From NCBI GenBank assembly GCA_934465295.1, contig CAKSKU010000007.1, positions 62,001-126,000 of the forward strand: DNA of 64,000 bases, in the 5' to 3' direction. The stretch comes from an uncultured Oscillospiraceae bacterium. GTDB taxonomy: Bacteria; Bacillota; Clostridia; Oscillospirales; Ruminococcaceae. A program made the translations under genes and the position numbers. The notes beneath the pieces are model-generated. The model worked only from the letters and a program-made list of their open reading frames with translations, did no database searches and was not told where the DNA came from. Positions within the stretch are counted from its first letter, which is position 1, and each line of letters opens with the position of its first letter. Of this stretch, positions 32,026 through 39,866 are shown in pieces.

Positions 32026-32928
32026 ATGTCCAAACCCTCAAAAGCATACTTTCATCTGCCGGGACTGTTTGAGTTTTATGAGCTTTACAGCGTTTTTCTG
32101 CCGCTCTACCGTGAGCATAGCGAGTATTTTTACAGTCATTGCGAAATAGGCTCTGTCTACGGCGCACCTGCGGACTGCTTGTGGGGCGGAGGACGTGTCG
32201 GGTTCGGTGACAGCGACCCTCGGGAGGTCTTTTCGCTGATGAAGGAATACGGCATTTCAGCCCGACTGACGTTCAGCAACTCTCTCCTGCGCAGTGAACA
32301 CCTTTCGGACAGAAAATGCAACGCTCTATGCGCCCTTTTTTCCGAAATCGAACCTCAAAGCGGCGTGATAATACACTCCGACCTGCTTTTGGACTATCTT
32401 AAAGAGAATTATCCGAAGCTGTATTTCGTCTCCTCGACAACAAAGGTGCTGACGGACTTTCGGCAGCTTGCGGACGAGCTTGAACGTGACGTGTTCCGAT
32501 ACGTCGTTCCTGATTTCCGCCTGAATAAAGCCTTTGACAGGCTTAAAACGCTCCCCGAGCCGCTGAAAAACAAGGTCGAGTTTCTCTGCAACGAGTGCTG
32601 CTGGGCAGGCTGTGCGGACAGAAAGCTTTGCTATGAAAATGTCAGCCGAAAAAATCTCGGTGAAAGCTGCCCCGACCATATCTGCAAAGCTCCCGATTCC
32701 GCCGAGGGCTATCTTTTTTCAAGGGCAATGGAAAACCCGAGCTTCATCGGCACGGACGATATACTGAACACCTATCTCCCGATGGGATTTTCCAACTTCA
32801 AGATAGAGGGACGCAGTCTCGGCAGCGCACTTATACTGGAATTTCTGCTTTATTATATGACAAAGCCCGAATATCAGCTTCGGGTGAGGGAAAAGATATA
32901 TCTTGACAGTATGCTCGATCTGTTCTGA
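32026..32928 (+). CDS. Conserved protein, possibly U32-like TIM barrel with a cysteine cluster
   Basis: The 300 residues begin with YFHLPGLFEFYELYSVFLPLYREH. They contain a hydrophilic barrel-like alternation and the cysteine cluster EFLCNECCWAGCADRKLCYE near 185-205. The layout (strands with IIHSDLLLDYL and YFVSSTTKVL, then a Cys motif before the C-terminal part) recalls U32-type proteins, which carry an iron-sulfur cluster. The U32 signature itself is not clear, so the family is tentative. GAGGTGA precedes the ATG at 32026. It stands alone, 60 bases after the small membrane protein. Confidence 0.6.
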   Translation: MSKPSKAYFHLPGLFEFYELYSVFLPLYREHSEYFYSHCEIGSVYGAPADCLWGGGRVGFGDSDPREVFSLMKEYGISARLTFSNSLLRSEHLSDRKCNALCALFSEIEPQSGVIIHSDLLLDYLKENYPKLYFVSSTTKVLTDFRQLADELERDVFRYVVPDFRLNKAFDRLKTLPEPLKNKVEFLCNECCWAGCADRKLCYENVSRKNLGESCPDHICKAPDSAEGYLFSRAMENPSFIGTDDILNTYLPMGFSNFKIEGRSLGSALILEFLLYYMTKPEYQLRVREKIYLDSMLDLF

Positions 32929-33029
32929 TCAAGCTTCAAATGAATATACACAACTTGGCGCAGCTTGCCGACATAATGCTTTATGCCCGAAAGTTACCCT
33001 TAGCTAACCATAAGAAAGGATAGAAAAAG

Positions 33030-33635
33030 ATGAAATACACGTTCAAAGCATGGCTGTTCAGCAATTTTTATCACAACGCAGTAAAGGCAGAGCTGAAAAA
33101 GCGAGGCTTCCCCAAAAGCACTGCGCAAAAGACCGCAAAGGAAAACAAGGCTGTCGTTCTTCGTGCAAAGGAGATCGGCACTTCAAGGCTTGTAAGCTCA
33201 TACATAATGGCAAGCTATTTCATCGCCCTCAACCGCAGCACGGGAAAGTCTGCGGAGGAAAATTTCGAGATATTCCGTGACGGACTCTGCGCTTCAAAGC
33301 TTTTTCGTAAGTCTGTCGGAGACGCCGAAAGCTACCTTGACCCGAAGAAGATGGAAGGACGTCTCAAATGGTCGGAGGACAGCCACAAGCGGCTTTATGA
33401 AAACGACTGGGTGGTCGATATTCTCCCCGGAAACGGCGAATATGACCTCGGCTATGACTACCTCGAATGCGGGGCGTGCAAGCTCTGCAAGGATGAAGGC
33501 TGCCCAGGGATCACGCCGTATATATGCCGGATGGATTTCGTCCTCGCCGACATAATGAATATGAAGCTTGTGCGCACGGGAACAATTGCCGAGGGCGCAG
33601 ATCACTGCGATTTCCGTTACAGCAGAAAGAAATAA
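33030..33635 (+). CDS. L-2-amino-thiazoline-4-carboxylic acid hydrolase family protein
   Basis: The 201 residues fit this family, recognised by the cysteine-rich core LECGACKLCKDEGCPGITPYICRMDFVLADIM near 148-179 and the ending RTGTIAEGADHCDFRYSR. The founding enzyme opens a thiazoline ring on the way to cysteine in pseudomonads. In gut Clostridia the family is common and its substrate is not known. AAGAAAGGA lies before the ATG. The gene is monocistronic and ends at a bidirectional terminator. Confidence 0.82.
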   Translation: MKYTFKAWLFSNFYHNAVKAELKKRGFPKSTAQKTAKENKAVVLRAKEIGTSRLVSSYIMASYFIALNRSTGKSAEENFEIFRDGLCASKLFRKSVGDAESYLDPKKMEGRLKWSEDSHKRLYENDWVVDILPGNGEYDLGYDYLECGACKLCKDEGCPGITPYICRMDFVLADIMNMKLVRTGTIAEGADHCDFRYSRKK

Positions 33636-33639
33636 AATA

Positions 33640-33672
33640 AAGCTTACGCCCTGAAAATCTGGACGTAAGCTT
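33640..33672. terminator. Bidirectional terminator between convergent genes
   Basis: AAGCTTACG (33640-33648) pairs with CGTAAGCTT (33664-33672). The flanks AAAATAA and TTTTATTT extend the pairing and give a T-run on both strands. It separates the 33030 gene from pncB. Confidence 0.85.
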
Positions 33673-33683
33673 TTTTATTTACA

Positions 33684-35129
33684 TCAAAGCTTCATTGCCT
33701 TTTCAAGCAGCTCATGCTTCTTTTCCCAGAGCTTCGGCGAAAGGTCAACATAATATTTGTGCGGATATTCAAAACGCTTCAGTTCATCCCAGAGCATATC
33801 GATCTGTTCTGCGCAGAACTGCTTTATCTGCTCGGCTGACGGTGAAGTATATACGCACTTTCCGTTGTCGAATATGCGCTTCATAAGCTTTTCCGCACGG
33901 AAATTCGTCACTGTTTTGCGCTTGTAGGTGTGTTCGGGGTCGAAAATTTCGTATGGTCTGCTCTCGTCTATGGTTTCATCTGCACAGGTGAGAACGTCTG
34001 CGATAGCTTTTCCGCTTGAACAGTCATACAAACGCCATACCGTCTTGAAATCGGGGTTCGTTATCTTTGCAACGTTCTCCGAAACCTTTATCTTCGGGAT
34101 AATTTCGCCGTCTTTCTCCACCGCGGCAAGCTTGTAAACGCCGCCGAAAACAGGCTCGGAGCGTGATGTGATAAGTCTTTCGCCCACGCCGAAGCTGTCG
34201 AGCTTTGCGCCCTGGAGCAGGAGGTCACGGATAATATATTCATCAAGCGAGTTTGAAGCAACTATCTTTACATTCGGGAAGCCCTCATCATCGAGCATCT
34301 GACGGGCACGTTTGGAGAGGTAGGTTATATCACCGCTGTCGATACGGATACCCGCAGGCTCTTCTCCCCTTGCACGCATTTCCTTGAACACGGTTATAGC
34401 GTTCGGAACGCCCGATCTGAGGACGTTATAGGTATCAACGAGCAGTGTCGTTCCCTTTGGATAGCACTTCGCATAGGCACGGAAAGCTTCAAGCTCGCTG
34501 TCAAACATCTGTATCCACGAGTGAGCCATTGTGCCGAGCGCAGGCGTTCCCATAAGCTTGTCGGAGATCGTGCAGGCAGTTCCGCAGCAGCCGCCTATGT
34601 AAGCGGCTCTTGCGCCGTAAACAGCACCGTCAAAGCCCTGCGCCCTGCGTGAGCCGAACTCCATAACAGGTCTGCCCTCGGCGGCACGGACGATGCGGTT
34701 CGCCTTTGTTGCGATAAGGCTCTGGTGGTTGATGCAGATAAGGAGCATCGTTTCAACGAACTGCGCCTGAATTGCGGGGCCTCTCACCGTTACAACGGGT
34801 TCATACGGGAAGATAGGCGTTCCCTCGGGAATTGCCCAGACGTCGCAGCTGAATCTGAAATGGCGGAGATAATCAAGGAACTCCTCGGAGAATATTTTCT
34901 TCCCACGGAGATAATCGATATCGCTCTCGGAAAAGCTCAGACTGCTGAGATAATCGATAGCCTGCTCAAGACCTGCCATTATCGCAAAGCCGCCGTTGTC
35001 GGGGATATTGCGGAAGAAAAGATCAAAGTAAGATATCGTTTCGCCCATACCGTTTTCAAAGTAGCCGTTAGCCATTGTAAGCTCATAAAAATCGGTGAGC
35101 ATCGTTAAGTTTCTATCGTAATTTTCCAT
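33684..35129 (-). CDS. pncB: Nicotinate phosphoribosyltransferase
   Basis: The 481 residues match PncB: LTMLTDFYELTMANGYF at the start, FRNIPDNGGFAIMAGLEQ, FGSRRAQGFDGAVYGARAAYIGGCCGT, and the phosphate-binding part GIRIDSGDITYLSKRARQML. It joins nicotinate to phosphoribosyl pyrophosphate to give nicotinate mononucleotide, the entry of the Preiss-Handler NAD salvage route. AAAAGGAG stands 7 bases before the ATG. It follows pncA by 26 bases. Confidence 0.96.
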   Translation of the reverse strand: MENYDRNLTMLTDFYELTMANGYFENGMGETISYFDLFFRNIPDNGGFAIMAGLEQAIDYLSSLSFSESDIDYLRGKKIFSEEFLDYLRHFRFSCDVWAIPEGTPIFPYEPVVTVRGPAIQAQFVETMLLICINHQSLIATKANRIVRAAEGRPVMEFGSRRAQGFDGAVYGARAAYIGGCCGTACTISDKLMGTPALGTMAHSWIQMFDSELEAFRAYAKCYPKGTTLLVDTYNVLRSGVPNAITVFKEMRARGEEPAGIRIDSGDITYLSKRARQMLDDEGFPNVKIVASNSLDEYIIRDLLLQGAKLDSFGVGERLITSRSEPVFGGVYKLAAVEKDGEIIPKIKVSENVAKITNPDFKTVWRLYDCSSGKAIADVLTCADETIDESRPYEIFDPEHTYKRKTVTNFRAEKLMKRIFDNGKCVYTSPSAEQIKQFCAEQIDMLWDELKRFEYPHKYYVDLSPKLWEKKHELLEKAMKL

Positions 35130-35155
35130 AGCAGTACTCCTTTTAGAGGTGACCT

Positions 35156-35824
35156 TTATTCTATTGCCGAAACGAAGCGAACGCCGCAGTCTTTCATCAG
35201 CTTGTAAGCCGCAAGGTTCGCAAACGCCGCATTATGATAAGGCGCATCGTAGGTCTCGACCGCATTTATCGGAACGATGATATCAAGCGGCTTGTTTTCC
35301 TTGTTGAAAAGTGTTTTGAGCGAAAGACAGAACTGGAGAACGCATATATCCGTGCAGTCGCCGCAGACGATGAATGTATCAGCCTGCTTGTGTTCGTCGA
35401 GGAAAGCCCTGAAAGCTTCTTCGTGACAGCCGTTGGTCGAATTTTTCTCGATGAGCGTATAGCCGCCGATGCTTTTCAGCTCGTCCACTATTTCGGATTC
35501 GCTCGTGCCTTTTACGCAGTGTTCGGGGAAGGAAGCGAACTCCGCACAGCCTTTTTCATGGCAGTCTGCGAAAGCAAATGCGGCGATACCCGAATTTTTG
35601 CACTCGGAAAGCAGCTTTGCAGACGGTTCTATGATGCTTTCGATACTGTCGGAATGCATTGCACCCTCACGGATAAAGCCGTTGATGATGTCAACGAGCG
35701 CAAGAACGGTCTTGTCCTTGTCAAAGTCGGAAAGCTTGACCGGGGTGAGCGAATTTATCCCGTCCGCAAGCTCATTTGCATAAGCGGCTGCGGAAGAAAC
35801 TGCGCTCTTATCAAATTTTTTCAT
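35156..35824 (-). CDS. pncA: Nicotinamidase, isochorismatase-like cysteine hydrolase
   Basis: The 222 residues have the isochorismatase-like fold. The catalytic triad can be placed: Asp45 in VDIINGF, Lys127 in LIEKNSTNG, and Cys161 in CGDCTDICVLQF. Asp87, His89 and a further His (102) near FPEHCVKGT fit the metal site of nicotinamidases. With pncB it would turn nicotinamide to nicotinate and then to the mononucleotide. TAGGAG precedes the ATG. The N-terminal 35 residues are longer than in compact nicotinamidases. Confidence 0.85.
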   Translation of the reverse strand: MKKFDKSAVSSAAAYANELADGINSLTPVKLSDFDKDKTVLALVDIINGFIREGAMHSDSIESIIEPSAKLLSECKNSGIAAFAFADCHEKGCAEFASFPEHCVKGTSESEIVDELKSIGGYTLIEKNSTNGCHEEAFRAFLDEHKQADTFIVCGDCTDICVLQFCLSLKTLFNKENKPLDIIVPINAVETYDAPYHNAAFANLAAYKLMKDCGVRFVSAIE

Positions 35825-35883
35825 AAAAACAACTCCTATAATGAAGCCGCACAGCTTTTTAGATTGTGCGGCAAAGGTTCAAC

Positions 35884-36354
35884 TTACTTTTTGATAGTTC
35901 CGTTCGAGGGAACATTTCTTACAGCCTGCTTGGTCTTGCGGACGTCGGTGAGAGCCGCCTGAAGTGCGCTCTCCGACTGGGTAAGGATATCATCGATATA
36001 CTTGTTTGCGGCGTTCTTGATGTCCTTTGCACGAGCCTGCGCCTGATTGAGTATCTCAACAGCCTGTGCCTTTGCAGCCTTGGTTATCTCATCATTGGAA
36101 ACGATGACCTTTGCACGCTCCTCAGCCTTGCGGACTATCTGTTCAGCTTCCTTGTTCGCAACGTTCACGATCTCCTTGCGGTCGCTTACGATGTTCTTTG
36201 CGTTGCGTATCTCATCGGGGAGGTTAAGGCGGATATCGTTTATGCAGCCTCTCATTTTTTCAACATCGATAGCTCCCTTTTTGCTGCTGAACGGAACAGT
36301 TCCCGCATCGTCGAGCATATCGTCCATCATATCAAGAATTTCGTCAATAATCAT
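35884..36354 (-). CDS. Coiled-coil protein (ATPase subunit H-like)
   Basis: The 156 residues are mostly one long charged helix: EIVNVANKEAEQIVRKAEERAKVIVSND and QAVEILNQAQARAKDIKNAANKY are heptad-like. Similar proteins, often called V-type ATPase subunit H-like or simply ATPase, lie after coaD in many Clostridia. There is no nucleotide-binding motif, so the ATPase name is only by resemblance to coiled stalk subunits. It lies 43 bases after coaD and is probably transcribed with it. Confidence 0.7.
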   Translation of the reverse strand: MIIDEILDMMDDMLDDAGTVPFSSKKGAIDVEKMRGCINDIRLNLPDEIRNAKNIVSDRKEIVNVANKEAEQIVRKAEERAKVIVSNDEITKAAKAQAVEILNQAQARAKDIKNAANKYIDDILTQSESALQAALTDVRKTKQAVRNVPSNGTIKK

Positions 36355-36397
36355 TTTCTTTTCCTTTCCGAGCGATCTCGATCAAAGTTCACCAAGA

Positions 36398-36910
36398 TCA
36401 CTCACGATGTAATTTTTTCGGAACAAGCCGTTCGGTTATGTCGTTTAAGATACATTCGGGGACGAAGTGGCTTATATCGCCGCCGAATGACGCTATCTGC
36501 TTTACAACGCTTGAGGAAAGATACATATTCTCCGAGCTTGTCGTGAGGAACACAGTCTCCGCCTCATCGTAAAGCATCTTGTTTGCAAGCGCCATCTGAA
36601 ATTCGTATTCAAAGTCGGAAACGGCACGCAGACCCTTTATAATTGCTATCGCACCGACCTGCTTTATGTAATCCACAAGCAGTCCGTCCCAGATATCGAT
36701 AACGACATTTTCAAGATCAAGCCCGTCAACGACCTTTGTTATAAGCTTAACTCGTTCGACCGATGAGAACGAGGGGCTTTTTACGGCGTTGACCGAAACG
36801 AGAACTATTACCTTGTCAAAGAGCCTTGCCGCTCTGCGGATAATATCTGTATGACCGTTTGTGACGGGGTCGAAGCTTCCCGGATAAACGGCAATTCTTG
36901 CTTTACTCAT
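36398..36910 (-). CDS. coaD: Phosphopantetheine adenylyltransferase
   Basis: CoaD transfers AMP from ATP to 4'-phosphopantetheine, the fourth step of coenzyme A synthesis. The 170 residues show the nucleotidyl transferase motif GSFDPVTNGH (11-20), GLRAVSDFEYEFQMALANK, and SSSVVKQIASFGGDI near the end. Start 36910 is chosen because GGAGATGAAAGT precedes it; the frame is open to 36973 but runs into the MITE. It normally forms an operon with rsmD, which is now separated from it by a 151 bp MITE. Confidence 0.95.
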   Translation of the reverse strand: MSKARIAVYPGSFDPVTNGHTDIIRRAARLFDKVIVLVSVNAVKSPSFSSVERVKLITKVVDGLDLENVVIDIWDGLLVDYIKQVGAIAIIKGLRAVSDFEYEFQMALANKMLYDEAETVFLTTSSENMYLSSSVVKQIASFGGDISHFVPECILNDITERLVPKKLHRE

Positions 36911-36932
36911 ACTTTCATCTCCATAGAGATAA

Positions 36933-37083
36933 TACTGATTTTTAATCAAAGTGCAGACAAAAAATCGGCGCAAAATCCATTTAAACCTGTTTTCAACATC
37001 AACCTGTTTTCAACATCAAGCTGTTATCAACAGCTACGAGATTTTGCTTGATTTTTTTTACACTTTCAGTTTAAAAATTAGTA
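36933..37083. mobile_element. MITE-like element, family B copy 3 with central tandem insert
   Basis: A 151 bp copy with TA outside and CTGATTTTTAATCAAAGTG / CACTTTCAGTTTAAAAATTAG ends, in the orientation of copy 2. Its centre (about 36981-37037) holds nearly three units of CCTGTTTTCAACATCAA, which makes it 50 bp longer than the other B copies. It lies 5 bases after the rsmD stop codon and 22 bases before the coaD start. Confidence 0.82.
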
Positions 37084-37088
37084 TAGGT

Positions 37089-37643
37089 TTATTCGGCATC
37101 ATCGCCGAAAGGCGTTACAAAAACCGTTACCTCGATCTTTCCGTATTTGTAGGTGCGCTTTTTGATAAGTGCGCCGTAGCTTTCGGGAAGAACAAGACCC
37201 GTTTCGTGTTCGCAGACGATTATGCCCCTGTCGGACATTTTCTCCGCAAGCAGAGGAAGTGCCTTTTCAAGTATGCCCTTATTATACGGCGGATCGAGGA
37301 ACGCAAGGTCGAATTTTTTGCGGCAGGTGCGAAGATAACCGATGCTCTCCGTGTTGAGGATATCGGCAAGGTCTGCAAAGCCGCAGGTCCTGACGTTTTC
37401 GGTCACTGCCTTTATCGAAGCACGGGATTCATCAATAAAGGTGCAGCGCTTTGCGCCCCTTGAAAGTGCCTCAATGCCGAGCTGACCCGAGCCTGCGAAC
37501 AGATCGAGTATCTCCGAGCCGTTTATATCGAACTGAACGATGGAAAAAATAGCTTCCTTTACCTTGTCTGTTGTCGGGCGGACATCGCTGCCCTCAAGCG
37601 TCTGAAGCTTTCTTCCCCTTGCTGAACCTGTGATTACTCTCAT
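37089..37643 (-). CDS. rsmD: 16S rRNA (guanine(966)-N2)-methyltransferase
   Basis: The 184 residues carry the RsmD start MRVITGSARGRKLQ and the VRPTTDKVKEAIFSI block. The SAM-binding motif ILDLFAGSGQLGIEALSRGA and the catalytic DPPY follow in FDLAFLDPPYNKG near 120. It methylates G966 of 16S rRNA during 30S assembly. GAAAAGGAAAG precedes the ATG. The rsmD-coaD order is standard for Firmicutes. Confidence 0.95.
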   Translation of the reverse strand: MRVITGSARGRKLQTLEGSDVRPTTDKVKEAIFSIVQFDINGSEILDLFAGSGQLGIEALSRGAKRCTFIDESRASIKAVTENVRTCGFADLADILNTESIGYLRTCRKKFDLAFLDPPYNKGILEKALPLLAEKMSDRGIIVCEHETGLVLPESYGALIKKRTYKYGKIEVTVFVTPFGDDAE

Positions 37644-37784
37644 AAAACTTTCCTTTTCAATGTTTGGTTATACTTATTCTTTATTATTATAACTCAAAAT
37701 GCGCCGAATGTCTATACAATTTTTCATCTTTTTTGTGACGAAACATCAGAAATGACATTTTTTAAAATTTTTTCACAAAAGCTC

Positions 37785-37839
37785 TTGACAAGGCGTATGC
37801 ACAGCGCTATACTGTATATATACTGATATACACAGTATA
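37785..37839 (+). promoter_or_regulatory. Promoter and probable operator of the YtrA-type operon
   Basis: TTGACA (37785-37790) and TATACT (37808-37813) are 17 bases apart. From the -10 box onward TATACTGTATAT (37808-37819) faces ATATACACAGTATA (37826-37839), an inverted repeat around a 6-base centre. A repressor dimer bound here would cover the -10 box and the transcript start, which fits autoregulation by the GntR-type protein encoded next. Confidence 0.8.
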
Positions 37840-37847
37840 CACACGCT

Positions 37848-38237
37848 ATGGGTGGTGATATTATAAAAATAACACTTAACAATATGAGCGACAAGCCGAT
37901 GTATGAGCAGATAAAGGAAGCCGTGCGCAGTGCAATTCTCAGCGGAGAGCTTCCCGAAAACTCACTTCTCCCGAGCGTCAGACAGCTTGCGGCTGACCTT
38001 AACGTAAGCGCAATAACGACAAAGCGAGCCTACTCCGACCTCGAACACGAGGGGCTTATCTATACATCATCGGGAAAGGGTACATTCGTAAAGTCGCCCG
38101 ACAAAAATATGATAATGGAACAGTACCGACAGCGGCGGCTTGCGGAATTCTCACGGAACGCCGAAGCACTTCTCAGCGAGGGCTTCACCGAGGAGGAGCT
38201 TATCAATGCGATAAAAACCATCAGTGAAAGGAAATGA
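37848..38237 (+). CDS. GntR family (YtrA subfamily) repressor
   Basis: The 129 residues fit the short YtrA subfamily: YEQIKEAVRSAILSGELPENSLLPSVRQLAADLNVSAITTKRAYSDLEHEGLIYTSSGKGTF is the winged helix, followed by a short helical dimerisation tail. Such regulators repress a neighbouring ABC transporter operon, as here. The start is uncertain. ATG 37848 has no ribosome binding site, whereas GGTGGTGAT (37851-37859) overlaps its first codons and points to ATT at 37860, giving the family-like start (I)IKITLNNMSDKP. Its stop overlaps the next frame by 4 bases. Confidence 0.88.
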   Translation: MGGDIIKITLNNMSDKPMYEQIKEAVRSAILSGELPENSLLPSVRQLAADLNVSAITTKRAYSDLEHEGLIYTSSGKGTFVKSPDKNMIMEQYRQRRLAEFSRNAEALLSEGFTEEELINAIKTISERK

Positions 38238-38242
38238 CTTCT

Positions 38243-39106
38243 ATGGACAGCTTAAACATACTCGAAATACGCAATTTAAAGAAAAGCTTTGCAGACAATT
38301 TTGTTATCGATATCCCCGAGCTTGATATCCCATCGGGTGCAATAGTCGGAATGATCGGCGAAAACGGCGCAGGCAAGACCTCCGTCCTCCGCATTATAAT
38401 GAATATCTACGGCAGGGAAAGCGGAAGCATAAAAGGCTTCGGCGGCATTGACAATGTTTTGGACGAGGCAAAATTCAAGAACCTTGTCGGCTTCGTCCCC
38501 GATGAGGACTATCTGAACATCGCCTTAACGCCCGAAAAAACGGCAAAGGCATTTGCGGCAGTGTTCGACAAATGGGACGGCGGCGTTTTCTCAAAGTATA
38601 TGAAAATGTGGCAGATCGACCCGAAAAAGAAATGCGGCACACTCTCCAAAGGCACGAAAACAAAGGTGATGCTTGCCCTTGCACTTGCACACGACCCGAA
38701 GCTTCTTATTCTTGACGAGCCGACGGCAGGACTTGACCCTGCGGCAAGACTGGAGATACTCGATATCCTCCGTGAATTCGTTTCGGACGGCGAGCGTTCC
38801 GTCATATTCTCAACGCACATCACGGGCGACCTTGACAAAACAGCTGACTACATCGCAATGATGATAGACGGAAAGCTGAACGAGATGCTCTCCGCTGATG
38901 AAGCGCAGGAAAAATACGCCGTTGTTTCGGGAGAAAGACCTGCTCCGAAAAAATATCTTATCGGGGAAAAGGAGACCTCCCTCGGCTATGAAGCACTCGT
39001 CCTCCGAAAGGATATCCCCTCGCTCGGGAATGTCAGCGTCCGCACACCGAATTATGAGGATATCCTCGTACATACGATACTCCGGAACCGTGAGAACCGA
39101 AAGTAA
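38243..39106 (+). CDS. ABC transporter ATP-binding protein, YtrB-like
   Basis: The 287 residues show Walker A (GENGAGKTS), the signature-like LSKGTKTKVMLALALAHDPK, Walker B with LLILDEPTAGLDP, and the switch His in FSTHI. About 70 extra residues follow, as in subunits that couple to exporter-type membrane proteins. ATG 38243 is chosen since AAAGGA is about 10 bases before it; ATG 38234 overlaps that site. It forms one operon with the YtrA-type gene and the two membrane proteins after it. The exported substrate is unknown. Confidence 0.92.
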   Translation: MDSLNILEIRNLKKSFADNFVIDIPELDIPSGAIVGMIGENGAGKTSVLRIIMNIYGRESGSIKGFGGIDNVLDEAKFKNLVGFVPDEDYLNIALTPEKTAKAFAAVFDKWDGGVFSKYMKMWQIDPKKKCGTLSKGTKTKVMLALALAHDPKLLILDEPTAGLDPAARLEILDILREFVSDGERSVIFSTHITGDLDKTADYIAMMIDGKLNEMLSADEAQEKYAVVSGERPAPKKYLIGEKETSLGYEALVLRKDIPSLGNVSVRTPNYEDILVHTILRNRENRK

Positions 39107-39116
39107 GGTGACATTT

Positions 39117-39866
39117 ATGAAATACTTAAAAGCAACCTTAGCCGCTTGGCGAAGAACGGGTATGAACACCATTCATTATATGATGAATGTGTTTTCGGTC
39201 ATCGGTCTGATACTGATTATATTCTGCGCTTTCAGCCGTTCCGATAATGCCGCTCATACAATGATGATCTCTATCGGACTTATCGGAATGACCGCTTTCT
39301 ACTCACGCACGGAAGCGGTAAATAGATACGGAATTTTTTTCGGCGGCAAAAAGTTTGAATCAAAGGGTCTTATTGTTTTTGACGAACGCCCGCATAAAGC
39401 ACTTCAGCTTATGCCCTTTTCCCGTGAGGAAGCAGTGCGCTCGTTCATAAATTATGAGCGTTTTACGAATGCGGTCAACGTTATCGGAGTAATTGTTCTG
39501 GCGGTAAAAGCATTTACGCTCACCATAAATACATTCCCTGTAATTTTCGGAAGTATATTATTTATAGCTTTAACGGCAGGGCTTTATATGTTTGAAAAGG
39601 CTCTGCTGACATACGATATAAAGATCATAACGGAAAAGCAAAGTCTCGTTTTAGCATTTTATGTAGCTTTCTTTTTAACTCCGCTGCTTAGCGAAGAACT
39701 CGCAAAAAGTGAGTTCAGTATGCCCGTTCTTACCATAGCATTTGCGGCAGCGGCATTGATCTGCGGCATTGTATTCATTATCAAATCGGAAAAGATACAC
39801 AAGCAGCTCATAGCCGACTGCGGCAGCCGTTCATTCACGGGCGAACCTATCGGGGGTGCGAAATGA
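39117..39866 (+). CDS. ABC transporter membrane subunit 1
   Basis: The 249 residues have about six membrane segments (MNVFSVIGLILIIFCAF, MMISIGLIGMTAF, AVNVIGVIVLAVKAF, VIFGSILFIALTAGLYM, LVLAFYVAFFLTPLL, VLTIAFAAAALICGIVFII). Between the second and third a cytoplasmic loop contains ERPHKALQLMPFSREEAV. This resembles permease subunits of small YtrA-controlled exporters. TAAGGTGA is the ribosome binding site. It overlaps the next gene by 4 bases. Confidence 0.78.
   Translation: MKYLKATLAAWRRTGMNTIHYMMNVFSVIGLILIIFCAFSRSDNAAHTMMISIGLIGMTAFYSRTEAVNRYGIFFGGKKFESKGLIVFDERPHKALQLMPFSREEAVRSFINYERFTNAVNVIGVIVLAVKAFTLTINTFPVIFGSILFIALTAGLYMFEKALLTYDIKIITEKQSLVLAFYVAFFLTPLLSEELAKSEFSMPVLTIAFAAAALICGIVFIIKSEKIHKQLIADCGSRSFTGEPIGGAK

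Noticed and set aside
32941..33029. Small gene between 32928 and 33030
   Set aside because: No start with a ribosome binding site and no frame longer than about 15 codons.
36933..37083. CRISPR array, because of repeated CCTGTTTTCAACATCAA units
   Set aside because: The units are directly adjacent without spacers and sit at the centre of a MITE.
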